Origin: JAEUIA01 sp038330085
Lineage (GTDB): Bacteria > Planctomycetota > UBA1135 > GCA-002686595
Reading direction: 5' to 3'
Length of the DNA: 7,078 nt
Assembly (NCBI GenBank): GCA_038330085.1
Contig: JBBQNP010000195.1
Span: 1-7,078 of the forward strand
Of the stretch, positions 1 to 4,769 are shown piece by piece. The translations under genes were made by a program, and so were the position numbers. The first letter of the stretch is position 1. The number at the start of each line of letters is the position of its first letter. Below the pieces are notes generated by a model that saw only the letters and a list, made by a program, of their open reading frames with translations, made no database searches and was not told the DNA's origin.

Positions 1-710
1 TCGAGCAGCGGGATCATGTCCTTCACCGTGCTGATCTTCTTCTCGTTCACGAGGATGTAGGGGTTCTCGTACACCACCTCCATCGTCGTGGCATTCGTGA
101 TGAAGTGTGGTGAGAGCCAGCCCTTGTCGAACTGCATCCCCTCGACCCACTCGACCTCCGTGTTGAGCGACTTGCCTTCTTCGACGGTGATCACGCCGTC
201 CTTGCCGACCTTGTCCATCGCCTTGGCAATCATCTCGCCGATCTCGACGTCGCCGTTCGCGGCAACCGTCCCGATCTGCGCGATGTCTTGATGGCCCTTC
301 ACCGGCGTCGAGAGCTTCTTCAAGCTCGCAACCGCCGCGTCGACCGCCTTGTCGATGCCGCGCTTGATGCCGACCGGGTTCGCGCCGGCAGTCACGTTCT
401 TGAGGCCTTCCTCGAAGATCGCTTCCGCGAGCACCGTCGCCGTCGTCGTGCCGTCACCGGCTTGATCGTTGGTGCGCTGCGCGACTTGCTTCACGAGCTG
501 CGCGCCCATGTTCTCGTATGCGTCCTCGAGATCGATCTCCTTGCTGACCGTCACGCCGTCCTTGGTGACGGTCGGGCTGCCGAAGGACTTCTCGATGATG
601 ACGTTGCGGCCGCGCGGGCCGAGCGTGACCTTGACGGCGCGCGCGAGCTTGCGCACTCCGTCACGGATCTTCTCGCGCGCATCGGCGTCGTAGCAAATTT
701 GCTTGGCCAT
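1..710 (-). CDS. groEL: Chaperonin GroEL (Hsp60), N-terminal part, cut by the window edge
   Basis: Codes for the 60-kDa subunit of the cytoplasmic chaperonin, a double seven-membered ring that folds proteins in an ATP-driven cycle with its GroES lid. The visible 236 residues start MAKQICYDADAREKIRDGV and cover the first equatorial and intermediate segments and the beginning of the apical domain. Family signatures read directly are TLGPRGRN (residues 29-36, nucleotide binding) and GDGTTTATVLA (85-95), where Asp86 matches the ATP-hydrolysis-linked Asp87 of the E. coli protein. The full family protein is about 540 residues, so more than half lies left of the window. The ATG at 710 is the expected start because MAK followed by this spacing to TLGPRGRN is typical. 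No strong Shine-Dalgarno sequence is visible. groES lies 116 nt upstream on the same strand, the usual groESL order, so co-transcription is likely. No frameshift is seen in the visible part. Confidence 0.97.
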   Translation of the reverse strand, partial: MAKQICYDADAREKIRDGVRKLARAVKVTLGPRGRNVIIEKSFGSPTVTKDGVTVSKEIDLEDAYENMGAQLVKQVAQRTNDQAGDGTTTATVLAEAIFEEGLKNVTAGANPVGIKRGIDKAVDAAVASLKKLSTPVKGHQDIAQIGTVAANGDVEIGEMIAKAMDKVGKDGVITVEEGKSLNTEVEWVEGMQFDKGWLSPHFITNATTMEVVYENPYILVNEKKISTVKDMIPLL

Positions 711-749
711 GGATGAAATCGACTTTCTGTGCTGGGTGATCGCTGTACT

Positions 750-800
750 GTGAAGTGGAGTGCGGTGAGGTGAAGTGCTGTGACGCGCTGTGTCGTGAAG
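750..800. repeat. GTGAAG-type short repeats in the groES-groEL spacer
   Basis: The 116-nt gap between groES and groEL contains GTGAAGTG at 750-757 and again at 770-777, and GTGAAG at 795-800, embedded in generally GTG-rich sequence. In the groESL mRNA sense these read CTTCAC/CACTTCAC. The spacing is about 20-25 nt. No CIRCE element or strong terminator hairpin is visible. This could be simple low-complexity sequence or a short-motif binding region. Function unknown. Confidence 0.4.
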
Positions 801-826
801 CGCTGAGAAATAGCTGGCGCGCGAAA

Positions 827-1153
827 TCAGCCGATCACGCCGAGGATGTCTTCCTCGCGCATGATCAGGAACTCTTCGCCGGCGTACTTCACTTCGGTGC
901 CGGCGTAGGCGCTGAACAGGATCCGGTCGCCCGGCTTCACGGCGAACTTCGACTTCTCGCCGCTGTCGAGCGTGCGGCCTTCGCCGATCGAGATCACGCG
1001 GCCTTCCTTCGGCTTGTCCTTGGCGCTCTCCGGGAGGAGGATGCCGCCCGCGGTACGCTCTTCCGCTTCGGCGCGCTTGACGAGCACGCGGTCGCCGAGG
1101 GGACGGATGTTGCCGGTGCGCTTGTTGGAGCTGGTGGTGGTCTTCGTGGCCAT
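827..1153 (-). CDS. groES: Co-chaperonin GroES (Hsp10)
   Basis: Encodes a 108-residue GroES, which forms the heptameric lid of the GroEL chamber. Recognisable segments in order are NIRPLGDRVLVKR (15-27), the mobile loop that contacts GroEL with GGILLPESAKDKP (37-49), the conserved GRVISIGEGR (51-60), VKPGDRILFSAYAGTEVKY (72-90) and the terminal EEFLIMREEDILGVIG (93-108). The family is normally about 95-100 residues. The extra length is a Thr/Ser/Lys-rich head of roughly 12 residues, MATKTTTSSNKR. The reading frame remains open further upstream to 1363, but that part overlaps the end of the receiver gene and has no GroES similarity, so the ATG at 1153 is chosen. Only a weak purine stretch (AGAGAG, about 10 nt upstream) serves as a ribosome site. 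It follows the receiver gene by 109 nt and precedes groEL by 116 nt on the same strand. Confidence 0.97.
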   Translation of the reverse strand: MATKTTTSSNKRTGNIRPLGDRVLVKRAEAEERTAGGILLPESAKDKPKEGRVISIGEGRTLDSGEKSKFAVKPGDRILFSAYAGTEVKYAGEEFLIMREEDILGVIG

Positions 1154-1262
1154 GTCAGGGACTCTCTGTTGGGATCGCTGTTTGGATCGGGTCTTGTCGA
1201 ATTGAGGGAGGTCGCACACCGGCGCGGATGCGCACGGCGTTGGTTTGGTTGCGTGGCGCGCG

Positions 1263-1664
1263 TCAGGCGGCGTCCGTGCGCAGGATGCGGATGACTTCGT
1301 CGCGCAGGAGGCGCGGCTCGACGGGCTTGCGCAGGACGGCGCGCGCGCCGATGACGAGCGCATGTTGTCGCACAGCTTCGCTGGCTTCGCCCGAGATCAC
1401 GATGCAGGGGACTTCGAGCGTCTCGCGCTTCATCGCTTCGAGCACTTCGAGGCCCGTCTGGCCGGGCATGTGCATGTCGAGCAGGGCGAGGTGGAAGGGG
1501 AACCGCCGCATCGCGGCCAGGGCCTCGGGACCGTTCTCGACCTCGAGGATCTCGAGGCGCAGGGGGAGCTCACCGAGCAGCTCGGCGACGCACGCGCGCA
1601 AGTCGCGGTCGTCATCGGCGATGAGGATCCGGCGGTCAAAGATCATGGCGGGGCGAGGCGGCAT
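1263..1664 (-). CDS. Stand-alone response-regulator receiver (REC) protein
   Basis: A 133-residue protein consisting of one CheY-like receiver domain with no output domain. Visible landmarks are the acidic Mg2+ cluster in RRILIADDDRD (Asp17-19), the phospho-acceptor Asp63 in LALLDMHMPGQTG, the switch Ser91 in CIVISGEAS and the invariant Lys113 in LRKPVE. The aromatic switch position three residues before the lysine (Tyr106 of CheY) is Val110, so coupling of phosphorylation to partner binding may differ from CheY. Such proteins pass phosphate or signal through protein contacts; neither the kinase nor the partner is in the window. The start is uncertain: ATG at 1664 or ATG at 1646 (MIFDRRILIADDD, a more usual distance to the acidic cluster). 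Neither has a Shine-Dalgarno sequence. groES begins 109 nt downstream on the same strand. A regulatory link to the chaperonin is inference from position only. Confidence 0.9.
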   Translation of the reverse strand: MPPRPAMIFDRRILIADDDRDLRACVAELLGELPLRLEILEVENGPEALAAMRRFPFHLALLDMHMPGQTGLEVLEAMKRETLEVPCIVISGEASEAVRQHALVIGARAVLRKPVEPRLLRDEVIRILRTDAA

Positions 1665-1703
1665 ACAGGGAGGCGCGCGGGCCGAGCAAAGCTCATGCCG
1701 CGC

Positions 1704-1751
1704 TCAAGGGCCGCTTGACGCCCCCTCAAGTTGTTGTGAAATAAGAACTTG
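1704..1751. promoter_or_regulatory. Cluster of alternating TCAAG / CTTGA half-sites
   Basis: Four related half-sites alternate in direction: TCAAG 1704-1708, CTTGA 1714-1718, TCAAG 1726-1730 and ACTTG 1747-1751. They form overlapping inverted repeats: TCAAG-N5-CTTGA, CTTGA-N7-TCAAG and CAAGTT-N13-AACTTG (1727-1732 with 1746-1751). The last pair encloses an AT-rich stretch unusual for this window. The position, 40-90 nt upstream of the receiver start codon, suits an operator or a structured 5' leader of the receiver-groESL transcript. No regulator family is identified from the motif. Confidence 0.35.
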
Positions 1752-1765
1752 CAGCGGTTTGCCCA
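1750..1765 (-). promoter_or_regulatory. Possible sigma-54-type promoter for the receiver gene
   Basis: Read on the minus strand this is TGGGCAAACCGCTGCA. It has the GG-N10-GC spacing and the TGG and TGCA blocks of the sigma-54 consensus (TGGCAC-N5-TTGCA), but the CAC and first T are not matched. It would start transcription near 1738, giving a leader of roughly 75 nt before the ATG at 1664 that carries the half-site cluster. A match this loose can occur by chance, so it is a weak candidate only. Confidence 0.2.
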
Positions 1766-1796
1766 GGACCTCCGGAGGGCGCTTTCCATGCCAAGA

Positions 1797-1833
1797 CGGC
1801 AGCCCGCTTTCGCGGGTGGTGGGGCATCTGCCG
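1797..1833. other. Compound stem-loop
   Basis: An outer pair CGGCAG (1797-1802) / CTGCCG (1828-1833) encloses a perfect inner hairpin, CCCGC-TTTC-GCGGG (1803-1816), on the same axis. No T-run follows on either strand, so it is not a typical intrinsic terminator. It could be part of a structured leader RNA of either divergent gene or a chance feature of GC-rich DNA. Confidence 0.3.
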
Positions 1834-1856
1834 CCGTGACAGGACCGCTGAGCCCG

Positions 1857-1866
1857 CCCCCCCCCC
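1857..1866. repeat. Homopolymer run of ten C
   Basis: Ten consecutive C residues, directly before the left arm of the 141-bp inverted-repeat element. It lies in non-coding DNA, so a change in length would not shift a reading frame. Such runs are prone to slippage in cells and to sequencing error, so the exact count should not be trusted. Confidence 0.7.
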
Positions 1867-1869
1867 AAC

Positions 1870-2010
1870 GGAAACTGGCTCCGTCGGCTGCACCTCCTCG
1901 GGGAACCTCGCACCAGCGCTCTCCAAGAGGGAACGGGAGTCTTCACGGACACCAGAAGTGCCATCCGGGCCGTTGTTTTCGCTGAGGTGCAGCCGACGGG
2001 ACCAGTTTCC
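1870..2010. repeat. 141-bp element with 27-bp imperfect terminal inverted repeats
   Basis: The left arm 1870-1896 begins GGAAACTGG and ends CCGTCGGCTGCACCTC. The right arm 1984-2010 is its reverse complement with 25 of 27 positions matching; the two mismatches are adjacent, at arm positions 10 and 11. The arms enclose 87 nt with no reading frame I can support. The repeat stops sharply at both ends. No convincing target-site duplication is visible in the flanks. It may be a miniature transposable element (MITE-like), a dispersed intergenic palindrome, or a long stem in the 5' leader of threonine synthase, whose start codon is 74 nt further on. In RNA the mismatches become one C-A and one G-U pair. 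Confidence 0.7.
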
Positions 2011-2084
2011 AGGGCGTGCGGGATCGCCGGGGGAAAGGAGTGGGACCCAGCCGTTGCATCGAGGATCCTCGTCTCACACCTCAA

Positions 2085-3305
2085 ATGACCTTCGTCACCC
2101 ACCTCGAGTGCTCCCTGACCGGCGCTCACCACGACGCGAACGCGGTCCACGGCCTCGCGCCCGGATCCAACAAGCCGCTCCTTGTCCGCTACGACCTCGA
2201 CGCCGTGCGCGCCGCCGTCGATCGCGCACAGCTTCAATCGCGTCCGCGCGACATGTGGCGCTGGCGCGAGCTCTTGCCGCTTCGCGATCCGGACCAAGCA
2301 GTCGCACTCGGTGAGTCGGAGACGCCGCTCGTCCCGCTGCCTCATCTCGCATCCGACCTCGGTCTCCGTCATCTGACCGTCAAAGACGAAAGCCGCCTCC
2401 CGACCGGCAGCTTCAAATCGCGGGGCATGGCCGTCGCGATCTCGCGCGCCCGGGAGCTCGGCATCACCAAGGTCGCAGCCCCGACTGCCGGCAATGCGGG
2501 TGGTGCTCTCGCCGCCTACGCCGCGCGCGCCGGCATGGAGTCGTGGGTGTTCATGCCCACCGACACTCCGATCACGAACCAAATCGAATGCGCCCTCGCC
2601 GGCGCGCACACGTTCCTCGTCGACGGATTGATCGACGACTGCGGCAAGATCGTCGGCGCGGGCAAAGCCACCAAGGGCTGGTTCGACATGTCGACGCTCA
2701 AGGAGCCCTACCGCCTCGAAGGCAAGAAGACGATGGGCCTCGAGCTGTGCGAGCAGCTCGGTTGGGACGTGCCCGACGTGATCCTCTACCCGACCGGCGG
2801 CGGCACCGGGTTGATCGGCATGTGGAAGGCGTTCGAGGAGCTCGAGGCGCTGGGTTGGTTGCGCTCGTCGAAACGCCCGCGGATGTACGCGTGTCAGAGC
2901 GACGGCTGCGCGCCGATCGTGCGCGCGTTCGAGAAGGGCGAGCGCTTCGCCGCGAAGTTCGAGAACGCATCGACGGTCGCGAGCGGACTGCGCGTGCCCG
3001 CCGCAGTAGGGGACTTCTTGATCCTCGACGCCGTGCGCGCGAGCGGCGGCAAGGCGATCGCCGCGCGCGAGTCGGACATCGTGCCGTGGATGCGCAAGGT
3101 CGCGAGTCGAGAAGGCCTCGCTGTGTGCCCCGAGACCGCCGTGTGCTTCGCAGTGCTCGATGGACTGATCGCGCGCAACGAGATCCGCCCCGACGAGCAC
3201 GTCGTCGTGTTCAACACCGGCGCCGCGAGCAAGTACCCCGAAGCCGTGCCGCTCGAGCTTCCGCGCATTGATCCGCGTGAACCGATCGACTGGTCGCGGA
3301 TCTGA
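2085..3305 (+). CDS. thrC: Threonine synthase (PLP-dependent)
   Basis: A 406-residue fold-type II pyridoxal-phosphate enzyme, most likely threonine synthase, which converts O-phospho-L-homoserine to L-threonine in the cytoplasm, the last step of threonine synthesis. Visible landmarks are the N-terminal LECSLTG (7-13) and PLLVRYDLD (31-39) typical of this enzyme class, the PLP Schiff-base Lys111 in DESRLPTGSFKSRG, APTAGNAGGALAAYAARAG (132-150), the phosphate-binding loop TGGGTG (237-242) and the C-terminal FNTGAASKYPE (376-386). In relatives the N-terminus often forms a four-cysteine zinc ribbon; here only Cys9 remains. The ATG at 2085 starts directly before this conserved segment. A GTG at 2016 in the same frame would add 23 unconserved residues that begin just outside the inverted-repeat element. 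GAGGA at 2061-2065 is a distant ribosome site. No threonine-rich leader peptide is seen. Threonine dehydratase or another enzyme of the fold is less likely given the N-terminal and C-terminal motifs. Confidence 0.9.
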   Translation: MTFVTHLECSLTGAHHDANAVHGLAPGSNKPLLVRYDLDAVRAAVDRAQLQSRPRDMWRWRELLPLRDPDQAVALGESETPLVPLPHLASDLGLRHLTVKDESRLPTGSFKSRGMAVAISRARELGITKVAAPTAGNAGGALAAYAARAGMESWVFMPTDTPITNQIECALAGAHTFLVDGLIDDCGKIVGAGKATKGWFDMSTLKEPYRLEGKKTMGLELCEQLGWDVPDVILYPTGGGTGLIGMWKAFEELEALGWLRSSKRPRMYACQSDGCAPIVRAFEKGERFAAKFENASTVASGLRVPAAVGDFLILDAVRASGGKAIAARESDIVPWMRKVASREGLAVCPETAVCFAVLDGLIARNEIRPDEHVVVFNTGAASKYPEAVPLELPRIDPREPIDWSRI

Positions 3306-3393
3306 GCCGCGGGTCGCGCCGGGGGCCGTGAATGCCGGCTATCGGCGCCGAGAACCGGTCGCTTCGGCTGACGTCGGCAAGCCCGATGCACCG

Positions 3394-3399
3394 TACGAT
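3394..3399 (+). promoter_or_regulatory. Possible -10 element TACGAT in front of the dipeptidase gene
   Basis: TACGAT lies 8 nt before the dipeptidase ATG, in a 102-nt gap after threonine synthase. If it is a real -10 box, transcription would begin at or within a base or two of the ATG, giving a leaderless mRNA. This fits the absence of any Shine-Dalgarno sequence there. No good -35 hexamer is found at 16-18 nt. Confidence 0.2.
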
Positions 3400-3407
3400 C
3401 CACTCTC

Positions 3408-4583
3408 ATGATCGGCTCCGATCCATTCACCGTCCGCTCGCGCGACCTCGTCGCTTCGCGTCCCGTCTTCGACGCGCACGTCGACTCGTTGCAGCGGCAG
3501 CTCGACCTCGGTCACGACCTCGGCACGCGCACGCAAGGTCATCTCGATCTCGTTCGCGGACGACAGGGCGGATTGGGGACGGTCGTGCTCGTCAACTGGG
3601 TCGATCCGAAGCACATCGAGAAGGGACCGGGCGGAGCGTTCGCGCGCACGCGAGCGTTGCTCGGTGAGTTCCACGTGCTCGCGGGCAACCATCCGCACGC
3701 GCTGAAGTGGGCGGGAAATGCGGCGCTTCGCGCTGAAGCGCACACAGCCGGCGCCATCGCGGGCATTCCCGGCATCGATGGCGGACATTCGATCGAGGAG
3801 AGCCTCGACAACCTCCACTACTTCTTCGCTCACGGCGTGCGCGTGCTGACGCTGGTGTGGAACAACCACCTGTCGTGGATCCGTTCGTGTCAGGCAGGTG
3901 CGGGCGCGCACGTGCCCGAGGGGGTGAGCGACTTCGGGCGCTCCGTCGTGCGCGCGATGAACCAGGTCGGCATGGTCGTCGACGTATCGCACGCGGGGGA
4001 GCGCAGTTTCCTCGACATCCTCGAGACCACGACGAAGCCGGTGATCGCGAGCCACTCCGGTTGCAAGGCTCTCCACGGACATCAACGCAACCTCACCGAC
4101 GATCAACTGCGTGCGCTCGCTGCGAACGGCGGCGTCGTGGGGATCGTGTTCTGCACAGCGTTCTTGAAGGACGAGGCGCAAGCAGCTGACGCGAGACTGC
4201 GAGAGAGCGACGGTTACAAGGCGATCAGCGGACCGAACGACACCGACGTGTTCTTGCGCCAGGGTGAGTACCTGCAGCAGCACGCGCCACCGCTGTCGCT
4301 CGACACGGTCGTCGATCACATCGCCCACGCCGTAAATGTTGCGGGCGTCGAGCACGTCGGCATCGGCTCGGACTACGACGGCATCGGCCGCACGCCGGAG
4401 GGGCTCGAGGACGCGTCGTGCTACGGGAACCTGGCGGAGCGCATGCTCGCGCGCGGGTTCGGCGAGGACGACGTGCTGCGCATCCTCGGTGGGAACATGG
4501 AGCGCGTGTTCGCGACGGTGACCGGACCGGGGACTTCGGCCCACACGGCGCGCCTCGAGCCGATGCGGCCAGCAGGTCGCTGA
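3408..4583 (+). CDS. Membrane-dipeptidase-family (M19) metallohydrolase
   Basis: A 391-residue member of the renal-dipeptidase family: TIM-barrel enzymes with two zinc ions that hydrolyse dipeptides, in bacteria often L-D or D-containing ones. Metal-site motifs appear in order: FDAHVD (His24, Asp26), GIDGGHSIEESL (123-134), DVSHAGERS (His195), PVIASHSGCKAL (His216), then HQRNLTDDQL (Arg227, substrate carboxylate) and HVGIGSDYDGIG (Asp322/Asp324). The metal-bridging residue is normally Glu in a ...EGGH... motif; here codon 3777-3779 gives Asp124, a conservative but notable change. There is no signal peptide or membrane segment, so the enzyme is probably cytoplasmic. The ATG at 3408 is taken because the conserved FDAHVD follows about 20 residues later. 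No Shine-Dalgarno is seen. The natural substrate cannot be told from sequence. The gene stands alone, 102 nt after threonine synthase and 186 nt before the next gene. Confidence 0.9.
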   Translation: MIGSDPFTVRSRDLVASRPVFDAHVDSLQRQLDLGHDLGTRTQGHLDLVRGRQGGLGTVVLVNWVDPKHIEKGPGGAFARTRALLGEFHVLAGNHPHALKWAGNAALRAEAHTAGAIAGIPGIDGGHSIEESLDNLHYFFAHGVRVLTLVWNNHLSWIRSCQAGAGAHVPEGVSDFGRSVVRAMNQVGMVVDVSHAGERSFLDILETTTKPVIASHSGCKALHGHQRNLTDDQLRALAANGGVVGIVFCTAFLKDEAQAADARLRESDGYKAISGPNDTDVFLRQGEYLQQHAPPLSLDTVVDHIAHAVNVAGVEHVGIGSDYDGIGRTPEGLEDASCYGNLAERMLARGFGEDDVLRILGGNMERVFATVTGPGTSAHTARLEPMRPAGR

Positions 4584-4640
4584 CTCGCGCATCGGTGCGC
4601 CCAAGCCCCGAATTCTCTCTCGCGCGCGACTTGCTCTCGC

Positions 4641-4707
4641 CGCAAACGGCACAAGGACTTGCGCTCGTTCGCCGTGGTTCAACCTGGTTTTCTTGCAACC
4701 GTTTGCG
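4641..4707. repeat. Perfect 9-bp inverted repeat upstream of the DUF669-like gene
   Basis: CGCAAACGG (4641-4649) and CCGTTTGCG (4699-4707) are exact reverse complements separated by 49 nt. Inside lie smaller pairs: CAAG-GA-CTTG (4652-4661) and GGTT-N7-AACC (4686-4700, which shares two bases with the right arm). They are in the 186-nt gap between the dipeptidase and the next gene, about 60-130 nt before its ATG. They could be a pair of operator sites or a leader fold. No T-run marks it as a terminator. Confidence 0.35.
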
Positions 4708-4758
4708 TGAGCCGCAGTCAGCGAATCGGACGCCGCGCTCTAGTCTCGCGGCCCACCC

Positions 4759-4764
4759 GAGGAA
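4759..4764 (+). promoter_or_regulatory. Strong ribosome binding site GAGGAA
   Basis: GAGGAA ends 5 nt before the ATG at 4770 and is the clearest Shine-Dalgarno in the window. It decides the start of the DUF669-like gene, although the frame is open upstream to an earlier ATG at 4659. A possible -10 box, TAGTCT, lies at 4741-4746 with no convincing -35 partner. Confidence 0.65.
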
Positions 4765-4769
4765 CCCAC

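Larger units (their letters stand above)
1665..2084. other. Intergenic region between divergent receiver and threonine synthase genes
   Basis: About 420 nt with no gene I can support. Open frames exist on both strands, but their products look like compositional shadows (Pro/Arg/Ala-rich, no recognisable domain). The stretch must hold the promoters of the receiver gene (leftward) and threonine synthase (rightward). It contains an AT-richer patch at 1731-1750, a half-site cluster, hairpins, a C10 run and a 141-bp inverted-repeat element, all listed separately. A perfect 10-bp palindrome, CCTCCGGAGG, lies at 1769-1778, and another, GAGGATCCTC, at 2061-2070 just before threonine synthase. Confidence 0.7.

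Noticed and set aside
1154..1262. CIRCE (HrcA operator) upstream of groES
   Set aside because: No TTAGCACTC-N9-GAGTGCTAA or close variant is present on either strand in this gap.
1749..1985. Small plus-strand open frame (78 codons) in the intergenic region
   Set aside because: It spans the hairpin, the C10 run and the left repeat arm, shows no domain or ribosome site, and is Pro/Arg/Ser/Ala-rich as expected of non-coding GC-rich DNA.
1870..2010. Integron attC site, suggested by length and inverted repeats
   Set aside because: The expected GTTRRRY and RYYYAAC core boxes are absent at the ends, no integrase or cassette genes are near, and the neighbours are core genes.
1704..3200. Long minus-strand open frame (498 codons) opposite threonine synthase
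   Set aside because: It lies antisense to a clearly conserved enzyme. Its product is Arg/Ala/Asp/His-rich with no recognisable domain and runs into the inverted-repeat region, as expected for a GC-rich shadow frame.
3306..3407. Intrinsic terminator after threonine synthase
   Set aside because: There are short GC pairings such as GCCGA/TCGGC, but no stable stem followed by a T-run.
3339..4682. Long minus-strand open frame (447 codons) opposite the dipeptidase
   Set aside because: Antisense to a gene with intact metal-site motifs. Composition is that of a shadow frame, with no domain or ribosome site.
4584..4769. Small gene between the dipeptidase and the DUF669-like gene
   Set aside because: The upstream in-frame ATG at 4659 would only extend the DUF669-like protein with unconserved residues. 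The strong ribosome site at 4759-4764 supports the start at 4770.
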